This document shows, in pieces, positions 46,265 through 59,600 of a stretch of DNA of 64,000 nt (position 1 is its first letter; the number at the start of each line of letters is the position of its first letter). The position numbers and the translations under genes were made by a program. The notes beneath the pieces were generated by a model, which had not been told where the DNA came from, did no database searches, and saw only the letters and a list, made by a program, of their open reading frames with translations. The stretch is from Stomorhina lunata (taxonomy: Eukaryota; Arthropoda; Insecta; Diptera; Rhiniidae), in assembly GCA_933228675.1 (NCBI GenBank), contig OW121740.1, forward strand, positions 163,690,806 through 163,754,805. Reading direction: 5' to 3'.

Positions 46265-47000
46265 CTATGGAAATCTATATAGAAATCCCTATATAGAAAA
46301 TCTCGTCGAAAGTGACTTTCTATAGAGAAAATCTTGTCGAAAGTGATTTTATATATAGAAAATCTCGTCGAAAGTAATTTTCTATATAGAAAATCTCGTC
46401 GAAAGTGATTTTCTATATAGAAAATCTCGTCGAAAGTGATTTTCTATATAGAAAATCTAGTCGAAAGTGATTTTCTATATAGAAAATCTCGTCGAAAGTG
46501 ATTTTCTATATAGAAAATCTCGTCAAAAGTGATTTTCTTTATAGCAAATCTAGTCGAAAGTGAGTTTCTATATAGAAAATCTCGTCGAAAGTGATTTTCT
46601 ATATAGAAAATCTCGTCGAAAGTGATTTTCTATATAAAAAATCTCGTCGAAAGTGATTTTCTATATAGAAAATCTCGTCGAAAGTGATTTTCTATATAGA
46701 AAATCTCGTCGAAAGTGATTTTCTATATAGAAAATCTCGTCGAAAGTGATTTTCTATACAAAAAATCTCAACTGAAGTGATTTTCTATATAGAAAATCTC
46801 GTCGAAAGTGATTTTATATATAGAAAATCTCGTCGAAAGTTATTTTCTATATAGAAAATCTCGTTGAAAGTGATTTTCTATATAGAACATCTCGTCAAAA
46901 GTGATTTTCCGTATAGAAAATTTACGATGAGATTTTGAATTTTTATATATAAATGTCAAAAGTGATATTCTATATAGAAAATTTCGTCGAAAGTAGTCAC
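46265..47000 (+). repeat. 31-bp palindromic satellite, second array
   Basis: About 24 units of the same 31-bp family as 36908-39173 and in the same orientation. Copies are more diverged, especially at the right end (CTCAACTGAAGTG near 46767, broken units after 46900). It starts about 25 bp after the foldback at 45831-46240. Confidence 0.94.
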
Positions 47001-47704
47001 TTTTCGAAACAGTTTTTCTTCTGTTTTTTTTTTTCAATATCTAATAGTTAATTATTTCATCAACCGCAAGTTTTGTGGTTAAAGATCCTTTCATAAGCAA
47101 AAGAGCATAAATAAAATTTGATTGCAACAATGTGGGCAAAGTATGCGGTTTTTAACCGCAAAATATTTTGACATGCACTAAAAATTTTCTTCGAATAGCA
47201 GTGGTGACCCGATATGCATTTGAAACCTTCCAATGCAGTCACTCTTATGTACAAATTATTTTATTTTCAAATAATAAAAAAAATCTTACTGATTTTTTCA
47301 CTCAACACTTTATCCATTTCAATCATTTTACGAGTATTTAAAATAAATAAAGATTATAGACAAGGAAACAGCGACATTGTAAGAAATGCATGCAATTGAA
47401 CGAAAACGGAAATCAAGAATTAAATATCTCTTAAAGTGTTTTTTTTTACTTATTTGTCTTCTTTTAAACTCAATCCTTTATAAAAAGGTGTCAGCTTAAG
47501 TAACAAATTTGGTAAACCAGGCAAAGAAAATGAAGCTTGAGGGGGGAAAGAAAGTGATCAAATGAAGTTTAATATAACAAATCCTTCGAATTGGTATTAT
47601 TATAATTATTTCATTAAGCATATGCAGTTTTTATAAGAGGGAGGTTTCTAGATCAAAATAAGCTAAAACCTTTATTCAAATTTTTTTTTCCAAATTTATA
47701 CTAA
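47001..47704. other. non-coding spacer
   Basis: AT-rich, with a GTTTTGTGGTTAAAGATCC segment near 47068 and T-runs. Frames at 47060-47254 and 47214-47399 show no domain. Nothing else recognised. Confidence 0.6.
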
Positions 47705-49639
47705 AACTAATTTTTGAAAATTTTTTTATGAAATCATAAAAAAAACGATTTTCTTGTAAATTACAAAAGAAGGAGCAATTTAAAGCAAAATCTGTGTTCA
47801 CTAACAAATATTTCAAAATTCAAAAAAAAAATCGATTTTTTTTTGTATAGAAACATAAAACTTCGATTTTCTTGGAAACTACAAGAGATACAGCAATTTA
47901 AGGCAAAATCTGTGATCACTAATAAAATTTTCAAAATTCGAAAAAAACTTGATTTTTGGAAATTTTTGTATAGAAACATAAAACGTCGATTTTATTGGAA
48001 ACTGCACGAGAAACAGCAAAATCTGTGATCACTAAAAAATTATTTCAAATTTAAAAAAACTTGAATTTTTGGAAATTTTTGTGTGGAAGCACAAAACTTT
48101 GATTTTCTTGGAAACTACAAGAGATACAGAAATTTAAGGCAAAATCTGTGATCACTAAAAAAATTTTGAAAATTCGAAAAAAAGTTGATTTTTTTGAAAT
48201 TTTTTGTATGAAAACATAAAACTTTGATTTTCTTGGAAACTACAAGAAATACAGAAATTTAAGGCAAAATCTGTGATCACAAAAAAAAATTTTTCAAAAC
48301 TGAACAAATTGATTTTTTAGAAATTTTTGTATGAAAACATAAAAGTGTTCGCTAAAAAAATTTTCAAAAAGTTAAATTTTCTGAAAATAAAAAAAATCCA
48401 AAATAATAGAACTTGAACATTTTGTATGGAAACATAAAAGTTATATTTTCTTGGAAACTACAAGAGATAAGGCCATTTATGGCAAAATCTGTGATCACTA
48501 ACAATTTTTTCTAATATCAAAAAAAAACGTGCTTTTTTTTGGAAATTTTAATATGGAAACATAAAAGCGCTATTTTTTTGGAAACTGCAAGAGATAGAGC
48601 AATTTCTTGGAAACTACAAGAGATAGAGCCATTTATGGCAAAATCTGTGATCACTAACAATTTTTTCTAATATCAAAAAAAAAACGTGCTTTTTTTTTGA
48701 TAATTTTAATATGGAAACATAAAAGCGCTATTTTTTTGGAAACTGCAAGAGATAGAGCAATTTGAAGCAAATTTCGATCACTAACAAAATTCTTGCTTTT
48801 TTGGAAATATAAAATTTAGATTTTTTGGAAACTACAAGAGATACGGCAATTTAAGGCAAAATCTGTGGTCACTAAAACATTTTCAAAATTCTAATAAAAC
48901 TTGATTTTTTTTTGGAAATTTTTGTATAGAAACATAAAACTTTGATTTTCTTGGAATCTACAAGAGATAGAGCCATTTAAGGCAAAATCTGCGATCACTA
49001 AAAAATTAAAAAATTCGATAAAACTTAAATTTTTGGAAATTTTTGTACGGAAATATAAAAGTCCGATTTTCTTGGAAACTACAAGAGATACAGCAATTTA
49101 AGGCAAAATCTGTGATCACTAAAAATGTTTCAATATTTGTAATACTCGTTAAATTTGATTTTTTTGAAGTTTTTGTATGGAAGCATAAAAGTTCGATTTT
49201 TTTGGAAACTACAAGAGATGCCACAAAATCTGGGATCACTAAAAAAATTTTCAAAATTCGAAAAAAACTTGAAGCATAAAAAAGTTCGATTTTTTTGGAA
49301 ATTACAAGAGCAAAAGATGGCAATTTAAGGCAAAATCTGTGATCACTAAAAAATTTCAACATTCTAAAAACTTATTTTTTGGATATTTATGTATCGAAAC
49401 AAAATTCGAATAAATCTTGATTTGTTGGAAATATTTGTATGGAAACATAAAATTTCTATTTTCTTGGAAACTACAAGAGATACAGCAATTTGAGTCAAAA
49501 TCTGTGATCACTAAAAAAATTTTCAAAATTCGACAAAAAACTTAATTTTTTGGAAATTTTTATATGAAACATAAAAGTTCGATTATCTTGGAAACTATAA
49601 GAGATACAGCAATTTAAGGCAAAATCTGTGATCACTAAA
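47705..49639 (-). repeat. 124-bp satellite, degenerate reverse array
   Basis: About 15 units of the reverse complement of the 124-bp satellite at 50695-64000. Landmarks per unit are TTCTTGGAAACTACAAGAGA, CAATTTAAGGCAAAATCTG and TGATCACTA. Units are strongly diverged and many are shortened. A local duplication near 48460-48770 repeats GGAAACTACAAGAGATAGAG with TCTAATATCAAAAAAAA. The open frames here are repeat by-products. Confidence 0.92.
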
Positions 49640-50694
49640 TCTTAGCTGGAAGAAGAAAGAAAAAACTAATTTAAGCATTTCTCATGCAATGAATTTCTTT
49701 CATTTGGTTTATGTCCAATTCATACGAATATTCAAGTCATAAACAAACTTCGATGCCAACTCTAGAAAAATTGCAGGAAACCCCACAACAACAGAGGCGA
49801 CAGCAATAACAAGAACAACAAAGACCAATAGAGATTATTTGAAGGCAACAAGAAAGAAGAAACAAAAGAAAACGAAAACTTAATAGCAGTAAAAGATTGG
49901 TGTTGATGGTTCTTGGCCAACTGTAACTTTTGCCATGATGTGATTTTCGGATTTTTTAAGTTTTTTTTATTTTCTCCCATCCATTTCATTTGACTATTTT
50001 TTTTTTTCTTTATCTCAAATAAAAACTGATTTTAAGAATGAAAATAGAAGAAGAAATAAACGGCGTACGAAGAACAAGGAACAACTTGGAGCATTAAGTG
50101 CAACGGAAGTCTTTACTTCCTCTATGATTGTGTTAAATGTTCTGTTGATGTGTATGTATGTGTGTGTATATAAGGCTGTGTGTTTGCTTCCCCAATTCTT
50201 GCTGAAATGTTATGCCACTGACTTGGCAGCGGAAATGCACTTTTCCAGTCACGTTCTTAAATGTCCAGACGCGAGCAAACATTTTGCGAAAAATATTTTC
50301 TTCTAACAATTGACTATAATAACCCCTTGCACTTTCATCATTTAACTATTTTGTTCTAAGGAAAAAGCCATGCTGTTCCTTTGCCGTTTTAGAAAAAAAT
50401 CAAACTTATGGACAACGGAAATGCGTGGGTTTAGTTGTTTCGTTTTACGCACATTCAACAAAAGAATTATTATTTTTTTATTTGTCATAAATTTTTTTAT
50501 TGCAAAAAGAAAAATTTTATTATGGTATTTATTGCTTTTTATGGAAATAGAAAAACTAAATAATAAATGTAATACTATAAGAACTCTTAAAGTTTTATTG
50601 TAGTTTTATTGTTAAAAAAGGGAAAAACCTACATTTGAAATTCCTAATTTTTATTATATCAAAACAAATCTTAAATAAAAATTTACACAAAAAA
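49640..50694. other. non-coding spacer between inverted 124-bp arrays
   Basis: About 1.05 kb of non-repeated DNA at the turning point between reverse and forward arrays. It includes a CAACAACAGAGGCGACAGC-type patch near 49790 and a TATG run near 50150. Frames of 60-77 codons (49762-49989, 50124-50306, 50370-50603) carry no recognisable domain, and I do not call them genes. Confidence 0.62.
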
Positions 50695-53600
50695 AAGTTT
50701 CCAAGAAAATCGAAGTTTTATGTTTTCATACAAAAATTTCAAAAAAATCAAGTTTTTTTCGAATTTTCAAAATTTTTTTAGTGATCACAGATTTTGCCTT
50801 AAATTGCTGTATCTCTTATTGTTTCCAAGAAAATCGAAGTTTTATGTTTTCATACAAAAATTTCAAAAAAAATCAAGTTTTTTTCGAATTTTCAAAATTT
50901 TTTTAGTGATCACAGATTTTGCCTTAAATTGCTGTATCTCTTATAGTTTCCAAGAAAATCGAAGTTTTATGTTTTCATACAAAAATTTCAAAAAAAAATC
51001 AAGTTTTTTTCGAATTTTCAAAATTTTTTTACTGATCACAGATTTTGCCTTAAATTGCTGTATCTCTTATAGTTTCCAAGAAAATCGAAGTTTTATGTTT
51101 TCATACAAAAATTTCAAAAAATCAAGTTTCTTTCGAATTTTCAAAATTTTTTTAGTGATCACAGATTTTGCCTTAAATTGCTGTATCTCTTATAGTTTCC
51201 AAGAAAATCGAAGTTTTATGTTTTCATAAAAAAATTTCAAAAAAATCAAGTTTTTTTCGAATTTTCAAAATTTTTTTAGTGATCACAGATTTTGCCTTAA
51301 ATTGCTGTATCTCTTATAGTTTCCAAGAAAATCGAAGTTTTATGTTTTCATACAAAAAATTCAAAAAAATCAAGTTTTTTTTCGAATTTTCAAAATTTTT
51401 TTAGTGATCACAGATTTTGCCTTAAATTGCTGTATCTCTTATAGTTTCCAAGAAAATCGAAGTTTTATGTTTTCATACAAAAAATTCAAAAAAATAAATT
51501 TTTTTTTTTTCGAATTTTCAAAATTTTTTTAGTAATCACAGATTTTGCCTTAAATTGCTGTATCTCTTATAGTTTCCAAGAAAATCGAAGTTTTATGTTT
51601 TCATAAAAAAAATTCAAAAAAATCAAGTTTTTTTCGAATTTTCAAAATTTTTTTAGTGATCACAGATTTTGCCTTAAATTGCTGTATCTCTTATAGTTTC
51701 CAAGAAAATCGAAGTTTTATATTTTCATACAAAAAATTCAAAAAATCAAGTTTTTTTTCGAATTTTCAAAATTTTTTTAGTGATCACAGATTTTGCCTTA
51801 AATTGCTGTATCTCTTATAGTTTCCAAGAAAATCGAAGTTTTATATTTTCATACAAAAAATTCAAAAAAATCAAGTTTTTTTCGAATTTTCAAAATTTTT
51901 TTAGTGATCACAGATTTTGCCTTAAATTGCTGTATCTCTTATAGTTTCCAAGAAAATCGAAGTTTTATGTTTTCATACAAAAATTTCAAAAAAATCAAGT
52001 TTGTTTTCGAATTTTCAAAATTTTTTTAGTGATCACAGATTTTGCCTTAAATTGCTGTATCTCTTATAGTTTCCAAGAAAAACGAAGTTTTATATTTTCA
52101 TACAAAAAAATCATGTTTTTTCGAATTTTCAAAATTTTTTTAGTGATCACAGATTTTGCCTTAAATTGCTGTATCTCTTATAGTTTTCAAGAAAATCGAA
52201 GTTTTATGTTTTCATAAAAAAATTTCAAAAAAATCAAGTTTTTTTCGAATTATCAAAATTTTTTTAGTGATCACAGATTTTGCCTTAAATTGCTGTATCT
52301 CTTATAGTTTCCAAGAAAATCGAAGTTTTATGTTTTCATACAAAAAATTCAAAAAAAATCAAAGTTTTATGTTTTCATACAAAAATTTCAAAAAAAACTC
52401 AAGTTTTTTTTCGAATTTTCAAAATTTTTTTAGTGATCACAGATTTTGCCTTAAATTGCTGTATCTCTTATAGTTTCCAAGAAAATCGAAGTTTTATGTT
52501 TTCATAAAAAAATTTCAAAAAAATCAAGTTTTTTTCGAATTTTCAAAATTTTTTTAGTGATCACAGATTTTGCCTTAAATTGCTGTATCTCTTATAGTTT
52601 CCAAGAAAATCGAAGTTTTATATTTTCATACAAAAAAATCATGTTTTTTCGAATTTTCAAAATTTTTTTAGTGATCACAGATTTTGCCTTAAATTGCTGT
52701 ATCTCTTATAGTTTCCAAGAAAATCGAAGTTTTATATTTTCATACAAAAAATTCAAAAAAATCATGTTTTTTCGAATTTTCAAAATTTTTTTAGTGATCA
52801 CAGATTTTGCCTTAAATTGCTGTATCTCTTATAGTTTCCAAGAAAATCGAAGTTTTATGTTTTCATAAAAAAATTTCAAAAAAATCAAGTTTTTTTCGAA
52901 TTTTCAAAATTTTTTTAGTGATCACAGATTTTGCCTTAAATTGCTGTATCTCTTATAGTTTCCAAGAAAATCGAAGTTTTATATTTTCATACAAAAAATT
53001 CAAAAAAATCATGTTTTTTCGAATTTTCAAAATTTTTTTAGTGATCACAGATTTTGCCTTAAATTGCTGTATCTCTTATAGTTTCCAAGAAAATCGAAGT
53101 TTTATATTTTCATACAAAAAATTCAAAAAATCAAGTTTTTTTTCGAATTTTCAAAATTTTTTTAGTGATCACAGATTTTGCCTTAAATTGCTGTATCTCT
53201 TATAGTTTCCAAGAAAATCGAAGTTTTATATTTTCATACAAAAAATTTAAAAAAATCATGTTTTTTCGAATTTTCAAAATTTTTTTAGTGATCACAGATT
53301 TTGCCTTAAATTGCTGTATCTCTTATAGTTTCCAAGAAAATCGAAGTTTTATATTTTCATACAACAAATTCCAAAAAAAAATCATGTTTTTTCGAATTTT
53401 CAAAATTTTTTTAGTGATCACAGATTTTGCCTTAAATTGCTGTATCTCTTATAGTTTCCAAGAAAATCGAAGTTTTATGTTTTCATACAAAAAATTCAAA
53501 AAAATAATTTTTTTTTTTCGAATTTTCAAAATTTTTTTAGTGATCACAGATTTTGCCTTAAATTGCTGTATCTCTTATAGTTTCCAAGAAAATCGAAGTT

Positions 53601-56600
53601 TTATGTTTTCATAAAAAAATTTCAAAAAAATCAAGTTTTTTTCGAATTTTCAAAATTTTTTTAGTGATCACAGATTTTGCCTTAAATTGCTGTATCTCTT
53701 ATAGTTTCCAAGAAAATCGAAGTTTTATATTTTCATACAAAAAATTCAAAAAATCAAGTTTTTTTTTCGAATTTTCAAAATTTTTTTAGTGATCACAGAT
53801 TTTGCCTTAAATTGCTGTAACTCTTATAGTTTCCAAGAAAATCGAAGTTTTATATTTTCATACAAAAAATTCAAAAAAATCATGTTTTTTCGAATTTTCA
53901 AAATTTTTTTAGTGATCACAGATTTTGCCTTAAATTGCTGTATCTCTTATAGTTTCCAAGAAAATCGAAGTTTTATATTTTCATACAACAAATTCCAAAA
54001 AAATCATGTTTTTTCGAATTTTCAAAATTTTTTTAGTGATCACAGATTTTGCCTTAAATTGCTGTATCTCTTATAGTTTCCAAGAAAATCGAAGTTTTAT
54101 GTTTTCATACAAAAAATTCAAAAAAATAATTTTTTTTTTTCGAATTTTCAAAATTTTTTTAGTGATCACAGATTTTGCCTTAAATTGCTGTATCTCTTAT
54201 AGTTTCCAAGAAAATCGAAGTTTTATGTTTTCATAAAAAAATTTCAAAAAAATCAAGTTTTTTTCGAATTTTCAAAATTTTTTTAGTGATCACAGATTTT
54301 GCCTTAAATTGCTGTATCTCTTATAGTTTCCAAGAAAATCGAAGTTTTATATTTTCATACAAAAAATTCAAAAAAATCATTTTTTTTCGAATTTTCAAAA
54401 TTTTTTTAGTGATCACAGATTTTGCCTTAAATTGCTGTATCTCTTATAGTTTCCAAGAAAATCGAAGTTTTATATTTTCATAAAAAAATTTCAAAAAAAT
54501 CAAGTTTTTTTCGAATTTTCAAATTTTTTTTAGTGATCACAGATTTAGCCTTAAATTGCTGTATCTCTTATAGTTTCCAAGAAAATCGAAGTTTTATCTT
54601 TTCATAAAAAAATTTCAAAAAAATCAAGTTTTTTTCGAATTTTCAAATTTTTTTTAGTGATCACAGATTTTGCCTTAAATTGCTGTATCTCTTATAGTTT
54701 CCAAGAAAATCGAAGTTTTATGTTTTCATAAAAAAATTTCAAAAAAATCAAGTTTTTTTCGAATTTTCAAAATTTTTTTAGTGATCACAGATTTTGCCTT
54801 AAATTGCTGTATCTCTTATAGTTTCCACGAAAATCGAAATTTTATGTTTTCATACAAAAAATTCAATAAAATCAAGTTTTTTTCGAATTTTCAAATTTTT
54901 TTTAGTGATCACAGATTTTGCCTTAAATTGCTGTATCTCTTATAGTTTCCAAGAAAATCGAAGTTTTATGTTTTCATAAAAAAATTTCAAAAAAATCAAG
55001 TTTTTTTCGAATTTTCAAAATTTTTTTAGTGATCACAGATTTTGCCTTAAATTGCTGTATCTCTTATAGTTTCCAAGAAAATCGAAGTTTTATATTTTCA
55101 TACAAAAAATTCAAAAAATCAAGTTTTTTTTTTCGAATTTTCAAAATTTTTTTAGTGATCACAGATTTTGCCTTAAATTGCTGTATCTCTTATAGTTTCC
55201 AAGAAAATCGAAGTTTTATATTTTCATAAAAAAATTTCAAAAAAATCAAGTTTTTTTCGAATTTTCAAAATTTTTTTAGTGATCACAGATTTTGCCTTAA
55301 ATTGCTGTATCTCTTATAGTTTCCAAGAAAATCGAAGTTTTATGTTTTCATACAAAAAATTCAAAAAAATCAAGTTTTTTTCGAATTTTCAAAATTTTTT
55401 TAGTGATCACAGATTTTGCCTTAAATTGCTGTATCTCTTATAGTTTCCAAGAAAATCGAAGTTTTATGTTTTCATACAAAAAATTCAAAAAAATCAAGTT
55501 TTTTTCGAATTTTCAAAATTTTTTTAGTGATCACAGATTTTGCCTTAAATTGCTGTATCTCTTATAGTTTCCAAGAAAATCGAAGTTTTATGTTTTCATA
55601 CAAAAAATTCAAAAAAATCAAGTTTTTTTCGAATTTTCAAAATTTTTTTAGTGATCACAGATTTTGCCTTAAATTGCTGTATCTCTTATAGTTTCCAAGA
55701 AAATCGAAGTTTTATGTTTTCATACAAAAAATTCAAAAAAATCAAGTTTTTTTCGAATTTTCAAAATTTTTTAGTGATCACAGATTTTGCCTTAAATTGC
55801 TGTATCTCTTATAGTTTCCAAGAAAATCGAAGTTTTATGTTTTCATACAAAAAATTCAAAAAAATCAAGTTTTTTTCGAATTTTCAAAATTTTTTTAGTG
55901 ATCACAGATTTTGCCTTAAATTGCTGTATCTCTTATAGTTTCCAAGAAAATCGAAGTTTTATATTTTCATAAAAAAATTTCAAAAAAATCAAGTTTTTTT
56001 CGAATTTTCAAATTTTTTTTAGTGATCACAGATTTAGCCTTAAATTGCTGTATCTCTTATAGTTTCCAAGAAAATCGAAGTTTTATCTTTTCATAAAAAA
56101 ATTTCAAAAAAATCAAGTTTTTTTCGAATTTTCAAATTTTTTTTAGTGATCACAGATTTTGCCTTAAATTGCTGTATCTCTTATAGTTTCCAAGAAAATC
56201 GAAGTTTTATGTTTTCATAAAAAAATTTCAAAAAAATCAAGTTTTTTTCGAATTTTCAAAATTTTTTTAGTGATCACAGATTTTGCCTTAAATTGCTGTA
56301 TCTCTTATAGTTTCCACGAAAATCGAAATTTTATGTTTTCATACAAAAAATTCAATAAAATCAAGTTTTTTTCGAATTTTCAAATTTTTTTTAGTGATCA
56401 CAGATTTTGCCTTAAATTGCTGTATCTCTTATAGTTTCCAAGAAAATCGAAGTTTTATGTTTTCATAAAAAAATTTCAAAAAAATCAAGTTTTTTTCGAA
56501 TTTTCAAAATTTTTTTAGTGATCACAGATTTTGCCTTAAATTGCTGTATCTCTTATAGTTTCCAAGAAAATCGAAGTTTTATATTTTCATACAAAAAATT

Positions 56601-59600
56601 CAAAAAATCAAGTTTTTTTTTCGAATTTTCAAAATTTTTTTAGTGATCACAGATTTTGCCTTAAATTGCTGTATCTCTTATAGTTTCCAAGAAAATCGAA
56701 GTTTTATATTTTCATAAAAAAATTTCAAAAAAATCAAGTTTTTTTCGAATTTTCAAAATTTTTTTAGTGATCACAGATTTTGCCTTAAATTGCTGTATCT
56801 CTTATAGTTTCCAAGAAAATCGAAGTTTTATGTTTTCATACAAAAAATTCAAAAAAATCAAGTTTTTTTCGAATTTTCAAAATTTTTTTAGTGATCACAG
56901 ATTTTGCCTTAAATTGCTGTATCTCTTATAGTTTCCAAGAAAATCGAAGTTTTATGTTTTCATACAAAAAATTCAAAAAAATCAAGTTTTTTTCGAATTT
57001 TCAAAATTTTTTTAGTGATCACAGATTTTGCCTTAAATTGCTGTATCTCTTATAGTTTCCAAGAAAATCGAAGTTTTATGTTTTCATACAAAAAATTCAA
57101 AAAAATCAAGTTTTTTTCGAATTTTCAAAATTTTTTTAGTGATCACAGATTTTGCCTTAAATTGCTGTATCTCTTATAGTTTCCAAGAAAATCGAAGTTT
57201 TATGTTTTCATACAAAAAATTCAAAAAAATCAAGTTTTTTCGAATTTTCAAAATTTTTTAGTGATCACAGATTTTGCCTTAAATTGCTGTATCTCTTATA
57301 GTTTCCAAGAAAATCGAAGTTTTATGTTTTCATACAAAAAATTCAAAAAAATCAAGTTTTTTTCGAATTTTCAAAATTTTTTTAGTGATCACAGATTTTG
57401 CCTTAAATTGCTGTATCTCTTATAGTTTCCAAGAAAATCGAAGTTTTATGTTTTCATACAAAAAATTCAAAAAAATCAAGTTTTTTTCGAATTTTCAAAA
57501 TTTTTTTAGTGATCACAGATTTTGCCTTAAATTGCTGTATCTCTTATAGTTTCCAAGAAAATCGAAGTTTTATGTTTTCATACAAAAAATTCAAAAAAAT
57601 CAAGTTTTTTTCGAATTTTCAAAATTTTTTTAGTGATCACAGATTTTGCCTTAAATTGCTGTATCTCTTATAGTTTCCAAGAAAATCGAAGTTTTATGTT
57701 TTCATACAAAAAATTCAAAAAAATCAAGTTTTTTTCGAATTTTCAAAATTTTTTTAGTGATCACAGATTTTGCCTTAAATTGCTGTATCTCTTATAGTTT
57801 CCAAGAAAATCGAAGTTTTATGTTTTCATACAAAAAATTCAAAAAAATCAAGTTTTTTTCGAATTTTCAAAATTTTTTTAGTGATCACAGATTTTGCCTT
57901 AAATTGCTGTATCTCTTATAGTTTCCAAGAAAATCGAAGTTTTATGTTTTCATAAAAAAATTTCAAAAAAATCAAGTTTTTTTCGAATTTTCAAAATTTT
58001 TTTAGTGATCACAGATTTTGCCTTAAATTGCTGTATCTCTTATAGTTTCCAAGAAAATCGAAGTTTTTTGTTTTCATACAAAAAATTCAAAAAAATCAAG
58101 TTTTTTTCGAATTTTCAAAATTTTGTTAGTGATCACAGATTTTGCCTTAAATTGCTGTATCTCTTATAGTTTCCAAGAAAATCGAAGTTTTATGTTTTCA
58201 TACAAAAAATTCAAAAAAATCAAGTTTTTTTCGAATTTTCAAAATTTTTTAGTGATCACAGATTTTGCCTTAAATTGCTGTATCTCTTATAGTTTCTAAG
58301 AAAATCGAAGTTTTATATTTTCATACAAAAAATTCAAAAAAATCAAGTTTTTTTTCGAATTTTCAAAATTTTTTTAGTGATCACAGATTTTGCCTTAAAT
58401 TGCTGTATCTCTTATAGTTTCCAAGAAAATCGAAGTTTTATGTTTTCATACAAAAAATTCAAAAACATCAAGTTTTTTTCCGAATTTTCAAAATTTTTTT
58501 AGTGATCACAGATTTTGCCTTAAATTGCTGTATCTCTTATAGTTTCCAAGAAAATCGAAGTTTTATATTTTCATAAAAAAATTTCAAAAAAATCAAGTTT
58601 TTTTCGAATTTTCAAAATTTTTTTAGTGATCACAGATTTTGCCTTAAATTGCTGTATCTCTTATAGTTTCCAAGAAAATCGAAGTTTTATATTTTCATAA
58701 AAAAATTTCAAAAAAATCAAGTTTTTTTCGAATTTTCAAAATTTTTTTAGTGATCACAGATTTTGCCTTAAATTGCTGTATCTCTTATAGTTTCCAAGAA
58801 AATCGAAGTTTTATGTTTTCATACAAAAAATTCAAAAAAATCAAGTTTTTTTCGAATTTTCAAAATTTTTTTAGTGATCACAGATTTTGCCTTAAATTGC
58901 TGTACCTCTTATAGTTTCCAAGAAAATCGAAGTTTTATGTTTTCATACAAAAAATTTCAAAAAAATCAAGTTTTTTTCGAATTTTCAAAATTTTTTTAGT
59001 GATCACAGATTTTGCCTTAAATTGCTGTATCTCTTATAGTTTCCAAGAAAATCGAAGTTTTATGTTTTCATACAACAAATTCAAAAAAAAAACAAGTTTT
59101 TTTCGAATTTTCAAAATTTTTTTAGTGATCACAGATTTTGCCTTAAATTGCTGTACCTCTTATAGTTTCCAAGAAAATCGAAGTTTTATGTTTTCATACA
59201 AAAAATTTCAAAAAAATCAAGTTTTTTTCGAATTTTCAAAATTTTTTTAGTGATCACAGATTTTGCCTTAAATTGCTGTATCTCTTATAGTTTCCAAGAA
59301 AATCGAAGTTTTATGTTTTCATACAAAAAATTCAAAAAAATCAAGTTTTTTTCGAACTTTCAAAATTTTTTTAGTGATCACAGATTTTGCCTTAAATTGC
59401 TGTATCTCTTATAGTTTCCAAGAAAATCGAAGTTTTATGTTTTCATACAAAAAATTCAAAAAAATCAAGTTTTTTTCGAATTTTCAAAATTTTGTTAGTG
59501 ATCACAGATTTTGCCTTAAATTGCTGTATCTCTTATAGTTTCCAAGAAAATCGAAGTTTTATGTTTTCATACAAAAAATTCAAAAAAATCAATTTTTTTT

